From positions 1 through 6,922 of the forward strand of contig JADFLZ010000112.1 of the NCBI GenBank assembly GCA_022564135.1: a DNA stretch of 6,922 bases. Direction: 5' to 3'. The stretch is from Candidatus Zixiibacteriota bacterium (GTDB taxonomy: Bacteria > Zixibacteria > MSB-5A5 > GN15 > FEB-12). The notes below the pieces were generated by a model. It searched no databases. It was not told where the DNA came from and saw only the letters and a list, made by a program, of their open reading frames with translations. This document shows positions 1 to 6,922 of the stretch, one piece after another (position 1 is the stretch's first letter; each line of letters begins with the position of its first letter). The position numbers and the translations under genes are program-made.

Positions 1-3000
1 AACCAAAATAACTTAGACGCTATCAGCGTCAGCGGCTTAGAGGGCTCTTCGCCGGCTATTCTCGTATCTTCTTTAGCAAATCTGGCAAATATTCAAAAAG
101 GGCCAATTCTGGTGGTAACTCAGTCATCTGCCGAAGCTCTGGATTTCTATGAAGACATTATAGCTATTACTGGTAGTGAAAAAGTCGGCCTTTTTCCTTC
201 AAGACAGATTCTCCCCTATGATTTCAGGCCGCCGGTCGGGGAGATTATCGGTATCCGGATTTCGACTCTGGCCGGAATTTTGGACAATAGTATTAAAATC
301 ATTGTCTGCCCTGTCCGGGCGCTGATGGAACCGACTATTCCGGTCGAACAGCTGGTGGCAGAGAGCATTTCTCTTAAAACCAAAACCGAATACGAACTCG
401 ACGTTTTAGTAGATAAACTGGTCAAACTTGGCTTTCGGCGGGTGCCGGTTGTTGAAGAAGTAGGCGACTTTGCCCTAAGAGGAGGTGTCATAGATTTTTT
501 CTCCCCGGCTGCGCATGCTCCGGTCAGGGTTGAATACTTTGGAGATGAAATAGATACTATCCGGCTGTTCGATGTTTCCACTCAGCTGACTATCGAAAGA
601 GTAGACTCTGTCAATCTTCTGCCCCGCCGGGAAATCCCAATCACGCAGGAATCAGTCGAACAATATCTGGAAAAACTTCCCGAAGCAGACGCCGCTTACA
701 TCCGTGACAGATACCTAAACGACCCCGAACTGCCGGGCTTGGAATGGCTGTCGGTTATGTTTGGCCTGAAGCAGGGGAAACTTTCTGACTACTTAAGTGA
801 CCAGACAATTTTGTTCACAGACAGTCTTGGCAGAATCAAAGATGAAGCAGAGAAAATTATTGAAGAAGGTCAGGCTCTTTACGACCGACTAAAAGAACAG
901 ATTAGCTCGCTCGTAAAACCTGAAAAGTATTATCAGAAACCAGAGAGGCTCTTTGAGTCGCTTAAAAAATACCGCTCGATTGATAGATTACCTTTTAAAG
1001 GAGGCCGCCAGGATATAATAGATTTTGGCTGCGGCCCCCACCCTGCCTTTGGAAATAACTTAGACCGGCTGATCGAAGGGCTGAATGAATTTAGCGCTAA
1101 GGGTCTAAATTATTTCGTGGCGGCCGATTCTGCAGGTCAGGCAGCGCGTTTTAAGGATTTGGTCTCAGCCAGAGACGAACTGTTAAAGCTGCCGGAAGTG
1201 CAGGTGCTTGATATCAAAGGTGGTTTCGTCTGCGAAAGCGGCGGCTTCGGAATTTTGACCGACCATGAAATTTTCCACCGCCATCATCGCCGCATACGCA
1301 AGAAAAAATATCAGGAAGGCGTAGCGATAACTGATTATGCGGCGCTGACTCAGGGCGATTTCGTGGTGCATACCGAGTACGGCCTGGCCCGCTACGGCGG
1401 CTTGAAAACTCTCACCATAGATGGCCACAGTCGCGACTGCTTACTGTTGCACTATGCCGAAGACGACAAACTTTTTGTACCGATAGAAGAGTTCAACCGG
1501 GTGGCCAAGTACGCCGGCAAAGACGCACCGCCGAGACTTTCCCGGCTGGGCGGCTCCGCCTGGGAAAAATTAAAAGCCCGTACCAAAAAATCTATCGCCG
1601 ATATGGCCGAAAAACTTATCAAACTGTACGCCGAAAGAAAAATCCACACCGGTTTTGCTTATGGCGAAGATACTGTCTGGCTAAAACAGCTGGAGGCTTC
1701 GTTTATCTACGAAGAAACCCCCGACCAGCAAAAAGCAATTGATGACTGCAAGTTTGATCTCTCGCAGGAAAAATCCATGGACCGTCTGGTCTGCGGCGAT
1801 GTCGGCTACGGCAAGACTGAAGTTGCTGTCAGAGCGGCATTTAAAGTTATAGACAGGGGCAAACAGGCGGCTATCTTAGTGCCGACAACAGTACTGGCCC
1901 AGCAGCACTTTCTGACTTTTACAGAACGACTCTCAGAGTTTCCGGTCAAAGTGGAAATGCTTTCGCGCTTTCGAACCAAAGCTCAGCAGACAGAAATCTT
2001 AAAAGGCTTATCAAACGGAACCATCGATCTGGTCATTGGTACCCACCGGCTCTTATCAAAAGATATAAAGTTTCATGATTTAGGATTACTGGTCATAGAT
2101 GAAGAACATCGTTTTGGGGTTACGCATAAAGAAAAGCTGAGACAGTTGCGTGCCTCGGTTGATACCATGTCGATGACCGCCACTCCTATTCCGCGCACTC
2201 TGCAGATGTCGCTGATGGGCGTACGTGATATGAGTCTGATAAACACCTCTCCCAAAAACCGCCGGCCGATTATTACTGAAATATCCGAAGACGAAGATGC
2301 AAAAATCGCTATGGCTATCCTGCGCGAAATAGACCGGGGCGGACAGGTCTTTTTTGTGCACAACCGGATTAAGTCGATAGACTCAGTCTATGACCGTCTC
2401 AAAAAACTTGTGCCTCAGGCCGAAATAGTAATCGCCCACGGCCAGATGCACGAACGAACTCTTGAAAAAGTAATGATGCAGTTTCTCGATAAAAAATACG
2501 ATGTGCTCTTGTGTACCGCAATAATCGAATCCGGGCTGGACATTCCCTCGGCCAACACCATAATCATCAACCGCGCCGACCGCTTTGGACTGGCGCAGTT
2601 GTATCAGCTGCGCGGACGGGTAGGACGCTCGGCACAGCAGGCCTATGCCTATTTGATAACGCCTCCTATGCGCGGGCTGACCGCCGAAGCTGTAAAACGT
2701 CTGCGGGCGCTGGAGTCACACTCCAATCTTGGCTCTGGTTTTGCGCTGGCCATGCGCGATCTGGAAATCCGCGGCGCCGGAACTATTTTGGGCGCCAAAC
2801 AATCCGGCTTTATGCAGGAACTCGGCTATGACCTTTACAATAAACTTTTAGAAGAAGCAGTAGCCGAACTAAAAGGCCAGGAGATTGTCCGCCTGCCTGA
2901 AACAAAACTTGAAACAGATATAGAAATGCACTTGAGCGATGCTTACATAAATGACCGTCAGCACAAAGTTGACCTCTATCGCCGTCTGGCTGACTGCCGC

Positions 3001-3339
3001 ACGCTTGATGATGTAGAAAAAATCCGTGATGAAATAACCGACCGCTTCGGAAAGATGCCGACTGAAGCCGTCAGTCTGGTCGATGGCACCGCCCTTAAAG
3101 TTGCTGCTGCAATTCTGGAAGTTGAAAAAGTGTCTGTCAGAAGCGGCCGCGCTACAATTAAGTTTTCAGAAAGCCGCAAGTTAGAGCGCAAAGAAATAGA
3201 ATCGCTGCGCCGGGCCACCGACTGCCCGATGGAATTTTCTTTCGCCGGCAAGAACGAAGTCATGATAGATTTAGGCGCAATCAAAGAGAGCGACCGACTA
3301 GGCTATTTGAAAAATGTGTTGAGTAAAGTAAGTCAGTGA
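1..3339 (+). CDS. mfd: Transcription-repair coupling factor Mfd (5'-truncated by window edge)
   Basis: Mfd is a cytoplasmic DNA translocase. It removes RNA polymerase stalled at DNA lesions and recruits UvrA for nucleotide excision repair. The frame is open from base 1 and 1112 residues are visible. A GLEGSS motif typical of the Mfd/UvrB-like N-terminus lies at about bases 37-54, so the GTG at 112 is internal and perhaps 10-40 residues are missing. Domains in order: UvrB-like module (about 1-640); variable linker; RNA polymerase-interacting domain with GDFVVHTEYGLARY (from 1354); helicase motif I GDVGYGKTE (1795-1821); DEEH box (2098-2109); TATPIPRT (2176-2199); motif VI QLRGRVGRS (2605-2631); translocation (TRG) motif from HSNLGSG to AKQSG (2719-2808); and the C-terminal D7 domain ending in the TGA at 3337. 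All key motifs are intact, and the length fits the family (E. coli about 1148 residues). The gene overlaps the convergent kinase gene by 7 bases. Confidence 0.98.
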   Translation, partial: NQNNLDAISVSGLEGSSPAILVSSLANLANIQKGPILVVTQSSAEALDFYEDIIAITGSEKVGLFPSRQILPYDFRPPVGEIIGIRISTLAGILDNSIKIIVCPVRALMEPTIPVEQLVAESISLKTKTEYELDVLVDKLVKLGFRRVPVVEEVGDFALRGGVIDFFSPAAHAPVRVEYFGDEIDTIRLFDVSTQLTIERVDSVNLLPRREIPITQESVEQYLEKLPEADAAYIRDRYLNDPELPGLEWLSVMFGLKQGKLSDYLSDQTILFTDSLGRIKDEAEKIIEEGQALYDRLKEQISSLVKPEKYYQKPERLFESLKKYRSIDRLPFKGGRQDIIDFGCGPHPAFGNNLDRLIEGLNEFSAKGLNYFVAADSAGQAARFKDLVSARDELLKLPEVQVLDIKGGFVCESGGFGILTDHEIFHRHHRRIRKKKYQEGVAITDYAALTQGDFVVHTEYGLARYGGLKTLTIDGHSRDCLLLHYAEDDKLFVPIEEFNRVAKYAGKDAPPRLSRLGGSAWEKLKARTKKSIADMAEKLIKLYAERKIHTGFAYGEDTVWLKQLEASFIYEETPDQQKAIDDCKFDLSQEKSMDRLVCGDVGYGKTEVAVRAAFKVIDRGKQAAILVPTTVLAQQHFLTFTERLSEFPVKVEMLSRFRTKAQQTEILKGLSNGTIDLVIGTHRLLSKDIKFHDLGLLVIDEEHRFGVTHKEKLRQLRASVDTMSMTATPIPRTLQMSLMGVRDMSLINTSPKNRRPIITEISEDEDAKIAMAILREIDRGGQVFFVHNRIKSIDSVYDRLKKLVPQAEIVIAHGQMHERTLEKVMMQFLDKKYDVLLCTAIIESGLDIPSANTIIINRADRFGLAQLYQLRGRVGRSAQQAYAYLITPPMRGLTAEAVKRLRALESHSNLGSGFALAMRDLEIRGAGTILGAKQSGFMQELGYDLYNKLLEEAVAELKGQEIVRLPETKLETDIEMHLSDAYINDRQHKVDLYRRLADCRTLDDVEKIRDEITDRFGKMPTEAVSLVDGTALKVAAAILEVEKVSVRSGRATIKFSESRKLERKEIESLRRATDCPMEFSFAGKNEVMIDLGAIKESDRLGYLKNVLSKVSQ

Positions 3340-5756
3340 TATTTAATCAGAAAAGTGGAATCAAAAAGAATGGACCCCAAACGTTCTTTTGAAACTTTTT
3401 CTGTATGCCGTTTTGCCTGAACGCCTGTGCTGTCGATCGCCTGGAAGGTGATGTTGAATATCAATGTGTCGCCCCAGAATTGTTCAATATTTCCTGACAA
3501 TCTCGCGGCGTGTATTGATGGTACAACAACTAATCTAGCTCTAGTAATCCCCAGGGACACTAACTGATTAAAAGTTGCTGAGTCAATACCTATATTGTTT
3601 GAGGTAAACCACCATTTCATATTCCCCTCCGTGGGAATTGGCTTATATCTTTTTAAATCAAGGTCTGCCTCTTCATGGTCATGAAATAATTTTAAGTCTC
3701 GTGACCACCCTCTAACAATTTGGCCCGAAAGAATTGTGTCTTCAATATTATTGGCCTGTATGTAAAAATTACCTGCAAATGGCACTATCAGTTTATTCTT
3801 TCCCACGTACCCTGCAATTTGAATCTCAAATTCTTTTTTGAAAATATCTCTTTTCTGTCGTACAACGAAAATCTCGTTAATACTAAAGTCCTGATAGTTG
3901 CGCTCTTCTTGAGATTCATTTCTTATCATTTTAGGAAAATCATCAGGCCACTCACGGAATGTCCACATTTTTACAGTGTCAGTTATAGTATCGATGAAAA
4001 CTGGCGAAGCAACACTCAATGAGGAAGTGTCAATAATATAAATGAATGGATCTTTCTTCATGGAATAAGTACCGTTAACAATTGGCGATAAGTATTTCAT
4101 TTGTGATTCAGTAAATTGCTTAATGTTTTCCGGTAAATTCAAGTCATTGCCTATAGTATTTGAATAAAGAAGTGCGCCAAGATAATGGCTAGTACTTATA
4201 TCGACTGGTATTATTGCTAAACTTTGAGTCGTATCCACAAGATATGACAGATCAAAGTAAGATGTGACATTACTAGTTGGCGCTTGAGTGTACGGGTAAT
4301 AACAATACCAAGTCGTAAATTCCGAAATTCCTTTTACCTGAAAGTGTAACGTTTTGGAGCTGTAAGTTACAGCCGACATACTAACGACTGAGGGTAGGGC
4401 GGTAATTTGGAGCGTATCAAACAGTCTTAGTTGAATAAATTGTGTAAATATTTTAGCTCTGTCAATTTTAGAATATTTTGAGTGGGCTTGGTGTGGGACA
4501 GCCGTTGCTTTCAAAAACCAAATTACAATCGAATCCTTTTGCCCGCTCTTAACGTGTTCATACAGTTTCTTTGACAACCTCGGCCAATCCGGTTCAAATT
4601 CAAACGGCGATGTTTTAGTTTCGACTGCTCTTTTTAGTGAGTATAGGATTTTTTCATTGTCGTAAGCTGTTTGAAGGCGCTGTTCATTGATTATTCCCGC
4701 AGATAAAGCGACAACCATTATTGCCAAACCGGTAAGTACACCCTTCTTTTTAAAGCTTATTGATTTTCGAGCCTTGTAAAATATGTTGTCTCTTTTAGCC
4801 GAAATCGGTCTATCTTCCGAAAAAAGCAGCAAATCTTCTGCAAAATCCATTGCAGATTGATAGCGCCTCTGCGGGTCGTGGTGTGTCGCTTTGATCAAAA
4901 CTGTTTCAAGGTCTCTGGGAATAGTCTTGCTGCGTTTGCGGGCAGGGATATAATGTCCGGCGATTATTTCGCCTATCAGCTTTTCTTCACTGTCCCCTTC
5001 AAAAGGAAGTGACAATGTCAGCGCTTCATAAAGCGTAACTCCAAGCGAATAGATATCAGTTCTTTTGTCGACTTTAGTTCGGTGGGCAGAAATTTGTTCC
5101 GGCGACATATAATGAATCGTCCCCATAAAATCACCGGCCTTGGTCATACGGGTCATATCCTCGGCGTGGGCGATTCCAAAATCAGTCAATTTGAACTGCT
5201 TCGACTCGCCAGACAATAAGATATTGTGCGGTTTTATATCCCGGTGGATAAACCCCCTGGAATGAATGTGCTCCAGCGCACTGACTAATTCAATGAAGTT
5301 ATTAACGATGAACTTAATGTGCTCTCTGTTTGCTGTAGCCGTTAAGTCATTAGTTGAAGAAACAGCCTCTCTTAGATTCTTTATATAGTCGCTTAACGAC
5401 CCGCCATCGGCAAATTCCATAGCGATATAGTGTAATTGCTTCTCTTCACCGCGGCTGTAAACCTTGATGATATTAGCATGCTCAAGCTGACCCGCTATCC
5501 AGGCTTCTCGGGCAAACCGCTGTTGTGCAGTAGAAGTTATGCTGAGTGAGGGGTGCAGCACCTTGAGCGCCACTTTTCGCTTCATTGATTCATCGTATGC
5601 CAGAAAAACAGTGCCGCCGCCACCGGAGCTGATAGTTTTATCAATGCGAAATGAAGCTATTCTGTCTATTGTTGGCAGAGGTCGTTTATCCCCGGAACTG
5701 CCATCAGCACTGCGGGTTTCCAAATCATCGTTAGGTTTTGAATTATCGTCTGTCAT
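3333..5756 (-). CDS. Membrane-anchored Hanks-type Ser/Thr protein kinase with an unrecognised C-terminal ectodomain
   Basis: This 807-residue protein probably phosphorylates Ser/Thr of cytoplasmic targets in response to an extracytoplasmic signal. A polar tail (1-35) precedes the kinase domain (about 36-312). Visible kinase features are a glycine loop SSGGGGTV (43-50), VALK lysine 65, helix-C Glu84, HRDIKPHN (171-178, Asp173 catalytic), DFG 192-194, the APE equivalent SPE 218-220, and DIYSLG from Asp234. The activation loop has Thr202, Thr205 and Thr213 as likely phosphosites. A basic juxtamembrane stretch (319-338, with KKK at 336-338) is followed by one transmembrane helix (about 339-356), predicting an outside C-terminus. 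Residues 357-807 hold one cysteine, no further membrane span, no PASTA repeats and no domain I recognise. ATG 5756 is the earliest possible start, because an in-frame TAG sits four codons upstream (5766-5768). No clear Shine-Dalgarno is present. The gene follows the repeat-protein gene by 70 bases on the same strand. Kinase identity is secure; substrate and ligand are unknown. Confidence 0.95.
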   Translation of the reverse strand: MTDDNSKPNDDLETRSADGSSGDKRPLPTIDRIASFRIDKTISSGGGGTVFLAYDESMKRKVALKVLHPSLSITSTAQQRFAREAWIAGQLEHANIIKVYSRGEEKQLHYIAMEFADGGSLSDYIKNLREAVSSTNDLTATANREHIKFIVNNFIELVSALEHIHSRGFIHRDIKPHNILLSGESKQFKLTDFGIAHAEDMTRMTKAGDFMGTIHYMSPEQISAHRTKVDKRTDIYSLGVTLYEALTLSLPFEGDSEEKLIGEIIAGHYIPARKRSKTIPRDLETVLIKATHHDPQRRYQSAMDFAEDLLLFSEDRPISAKRDNIFYKARKSISFKKKGVLTGLAIMVVALSAGIINEQRLQTAYDNEKILYSLKRAVETKTSPFEFEPDWPRLSKKLYEHVKSGQKDSIVIWFLKATAVPHQAHSKYSKIDRAKIFTQFIQLRLFDTLQITALPSVVSMSAVTYSSKTLHFQVKGISEFTTWYCYYPYTQAPTSNVTSYFDLSYLVDTTQSLAIIPVDISTSHYLGALLYSNTIGNDLNLPENIKQFTESQMKYLSPIVNGTYSMKKDPFIYIIDTSSLSVASPVFIDTITDTVKMWTFREWPDDFPKMIRNESQEERNYQDFSINEIFVVRQKRDIFKKEFEIQIAGYVGKNKLIVPFAGNFYIQANNIEDTILSGQIVRGWSRDLKLFHDHEEADLDLKRYKPIPTEGNMKWWFTSNNIGIDSATFNQLVSLGITRARLVVVPSIHAARLSGNIEQFWGDTLIFNITFQAIDSTGVQAKRHTEKVSKERLGSILFDSTFLIKYH
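3364..3390. terminator. AT-rich inverted repeat just past the mfd stop; possible weak terminator
   Basis: AAAAGAATG (3364-3372) and CGTTCTTTT (3382-3390) can pair over nine positions, including one G-T wobble, around a nine-base loop. The stem lies 25 bases beyond the mfd stop and inside the last codons of the convergent kinase gene. T-runs follow on the plus strand (3387-3390, 3396-3400). The stem has few G-C pairs, so it is weak as an intrinsic terminator. It could equally be chance in AT-rich coding sequence. Confidence 0.2.
3661..4740 (-). other. Low-GC segment encoding most of the kinase ectodomain
   Basis: By hand count this stretch has 400 G+C in 1080 bases (37%). The kinase-domain stretch 4861-5640 of the same gene has 368 in 780 (47%). 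The change falls near the codons for the transmembrane helix (4689-4742), so it coincides with the boundary between the conserved catalytic module and the unrecognised outer module. This fits a separately acquired or fast-evolving sensor, though amino-acid composition (many Ile, Asn, Lys, Tyr, Phe) may account for part of it. Confidence 0.6.
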
Positions 5757-5826
5757 TTTGTCTGGCTATATACAAAATTTGCGAATGCTATCCACAATAA
5801 AGCAAAATAAGTCAATCAAGGCAACC
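5757..5826 (-). promoter_or_regulatory. Intergenic gap ahead of the kinase gene; possible weak promoter
   Basis: This 70-base AT-rich gap is the only non-coding stretch between genes in the window. Read on the minus strand it contains TATATA (5767-5772), a candidate -10 element ending 10 bases before the kinase ATG. A TTGTGG lies 19 bases upstream of it as a poor -35. A pair of TTTG elements 26 bases apart also vaguely recalls Bacteroidetes-type promoters, with imperfect spacing. If TATATA is used, the message would be nearly leaderless, which would fit the lack of a Shine-Dalgarno. No hairpin terminator for the upstream repeat gene is evident here, so read-through from that gene is equally possible. 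Confidence 0.25.
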
Positions 5827-6922
5827 TCAATCATCCCACTTGAAAAACTCAGGTATCGTGCCGCTGTCTATATCAATGCCAACCCCAAAATTGTTGGCGC
5901 CGAAAGTGCTGTCAGTCCGCTCTGGTTTCAGCCACAGAAAATTGTTTTTGGCAGTCGGGTGAGCGCTTTCTTTTTTGTCTTTGAAACTATAATAATTGTC
6001 GCTGCCGCCAATATCTATAAAACCGCCAAACGATTTGGCATAGCTGAAGTAGGGAGTAAGGTTCGATGGTCTCTTGAAATTATCCCGATAAGTTGCCTCA
6101 CCCAGTCCGGCTGTATTTTCGCCAAGGTAGTAGCTGTCATCGCCGCCGATATCAATCAGAAAAGCATTAGAGCGAATCTGCGCCAGCCCCATCGAAATAA
6201 TTTTAGCGCGATAAATATCGTTGCCGCCTTTGTTAATCAAAAAAGCGTTGGTGTAGTCCCAGCCAAAGCCAAGTCCGGCGCCGGCGGTTTCAAAAAGTTC
6301 ATGCCTGTCATCGCCGCCTTCGTCTATCAAAATGCCGTTACAAAAATGCGCTCCGGAGCCTTGAGTAAAGTAACATGATTCATAAATATCGTCACCACTT
6401 CGGTCAATAGCGATACCGGTCCCAAACCAGTAGCCGACTCCGAGCGTGAAGTTGCCCGAATAATAATGGTCATTGCCGCTAATATCAATTATCGCACCAA
6501 GTCCGCCGGCCCATGAGTGACCATCGGAGCCGTCACCCCGTCTTCCAAACCCGGCGCCCTGGGCCTGATTGCCGTTTATGACAAATTTGCTATGATAGTC
6601 ACCGCGATCAAAAACTTTTGAATATGGTTCAGCCGTGTACTTGTCATTGCCGCTATACGAAGCCAGCACGCCCACACCACCGCCGACACCGCCCATGCCC
6701 TGACCGTCGCCGTACAGATAATATTTGTCATGGCCGGTTCCGTCCAGACACAGCCCGATACCAAAATAGCCGCAGCCCTGTGAGGAAACTCCGGCTTTGT
6801 ACTTGTCGTTACCTTCACGGTCAAGCAGCACACCAACGCCAAAAAATCCGGCACCCTGCGCAAAAGTCGAGCCGTTATAATGGTCGTCGCCTTCAGAGTC
6901 AATTACCAGGCCGACTCCCAGA
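5827..6922 (-). CDS. Tandem G-[ND]-D-x-Y / Q-G-x-G repeat protein, probably a beta-solenoid (N-terminus beyond window)
   Basis: Function is not recognised. The minus-strand frame is open from the right edge to the TGA at 5827, giving 364 visible codons. The in-frame GTG at 6829-6831 lies inside a repeat, so it is not the start. The product is almost wholly repeats of about 26-30 residues with the pattern GxGxxxD-x-x-G-[ND]-D-x-Y, then a spacer, then Q-G-x-G. Ten units plus a degenerate C-terminal cap (ending EFFKWDD) are visible. Two stretches are longer: one between the third and fourth recoverable GND sites (5' to 3'), and one in the C-terminal quarter. Regular Gly, Asp and aromatic residues once per unit suggest a stacked beta-solenoid, possibly metal-binding; this is inference. 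I recall similar repeats in uncharacterised bacterial proteins, some joined to HEAT-type repeats, but cannot confirm this. A signal peptide, if any, is outside the window. The gene is upstream of, and in the same direction as, the membrane kinase gene. Confidence 0.85.
   Translation of the reverse strand, partial: LGVGLVIDSEGDDHYNGSTFAQGAGFFGVGVLLDREGNDKYKAGVSSQGCGYFGIGLCLDGTGHDKYYLYGDGQGMGGVGGGVGVLASYSGNDKYTAEPYSKVFDRGDYHSKFVINGNQAQGAGFGRRGDGSDGHSWAGGLGAIIDISGNDHYYSGNFTLGVGYWFGTGIAIDRSGDDIYESCYFTQGSGAHFCNGILIDEGGDDRHELFETAGAGLGFGWDYTNAFLINKGGNDIYRAKIISMGLAQIRSNAFLIDIGGDDSYYLGENTAGLGEATYRDNFKRPSNLTPYFSYAKSFGGFIDIGGSDNYYSFKDKKESAHPTAKNNFLWLKPERTDSTFGANNFGVGIDIDSGTIPEFFKWDD
5866..6921 (-). repeat. 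Array of about 10 protein-coding repeats, basic period 78-90 bases
   Basis: The glycine that opens each G-x-D motif has its codon ending (minus-strand 5' base) at 6891, 6813, 6735, 6651, 6477, 6396, 6315, 6225, 6144 and 6006. Steps are 78, 78, 84, 174, 81, 81, 90, 81 and 138 bases, all multiples of three. The 174-base step holds a degenerate extra unit (QAQGAGFG, then a Gly/Ser/Asp-rich stretch). The 138-base step carries an insertion of about 20 residues. On the plus strand the units show as recurring gtc-atc-gcc-gcc-like cores. The units are diverged at DNA level, so this is an old coding repeat rather than a recent satellite. Confidence 0.85.

Noticed and set aside
112..114. GTG at 112 as the mfd start codon
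   Set aside because: The frame is open to base 1 and the 37 residues before it match the expected Mfd N-terminal region, including GLEGSS. The start lies outside the window.
2511..2831. Plus-strand 106-codon frame inside mfd
   Set aside because: It overlaps the conserved motif VI and TRG region of mfd in another frame and has no recognisable content.
5539..6378. Plus-strand open frame of 279 codons
   Set aside because: It lies antisense to the repeat gene and the kinase start. The minus-strand frames show real repeats and kinase motifs, while this translation shows no domain. It is a by-product of the opposite strand's composition.
6829..6831. GTG at 6831 as the start of the repeat protein
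   Set aside because: It lies in the middle of a GVGVLLD repeat strand, and another full repeat unit is readable upstream to the window edge.
5827..6922. RTX (GGxGxDxUx) calcium-binding repeats in the Gly/Asp-rich protein
   Set aside because: The G-[ND]-D motif recurs every 26-30 residues or more, not every nine, and lacks the tandem nonapeptide pattern.
5827..6922. CRISPR array or DNA satellite in the repeat region
   Set aside because: Units are diverged in DNA, keep codon phase, and have no constant repeats separated by unique spacers.

Overview
The window holds three protein-coding genes and almost no non-coding DNA. The rightmost gene and the leftmost gene are both cut by the window edges. 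It looks like bacterial chromosome of moderate GC content. The evidence is a complete set of Mfd helicase motifs, a Hanks-type kinase with a single membrane span, and a glycine/aspartate-rich repeat protein. I see no mobile element, CRISPR array, tRNA or rRNA. The kinase architecture and the repeat protein type recall little-studied environmental lineages such as the FCB group or Planctomycetes-like bacteria. That is an impression from gene style, not a phylogenetic result.

Layout: (1) bases 1-3339, plus strand, is mfd, the transcription-repair coupling factor. Its reading frame is open from base 1, so the true start lies upstream. (2) Bases 3333-5756, minus strand, is a 807-residue membrane Ser/Thr protein kinase. 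It has a cytoplasmic N-terminal kinase domain, one transmembrane helix and an unrecognised exported domain of about 450 residues. Its stop codon interlocks with the mfd stop codon. (3) Bases 5757-5826 are the only real intergenic gap, and may hold a weak promoter for the kinase. (4) Bases 5827-6922, minus strand, is a partial gene for a tandem-repeat protein. Each unit of about 27 residues carries one G-[ND]-D-x-Y motif, and many units also carry Q-G-x-G. The frame is open through the right edge, so the N-terminus is missing.

mfd is a housekeeping gene that converges on the other two and probably has no functional tie to them. The repeat protein and the kinase point the same way, repeat protein first, with a 70-base gap. 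They could be co-transcribed or simply adjacent. The parts most worth following up are the repeat protein, the unrecognised kinase ectodomain (about 37% GC against about 47% for the kinase domain, by hand count), and the possibility that the two proteins work together at the cell surface.
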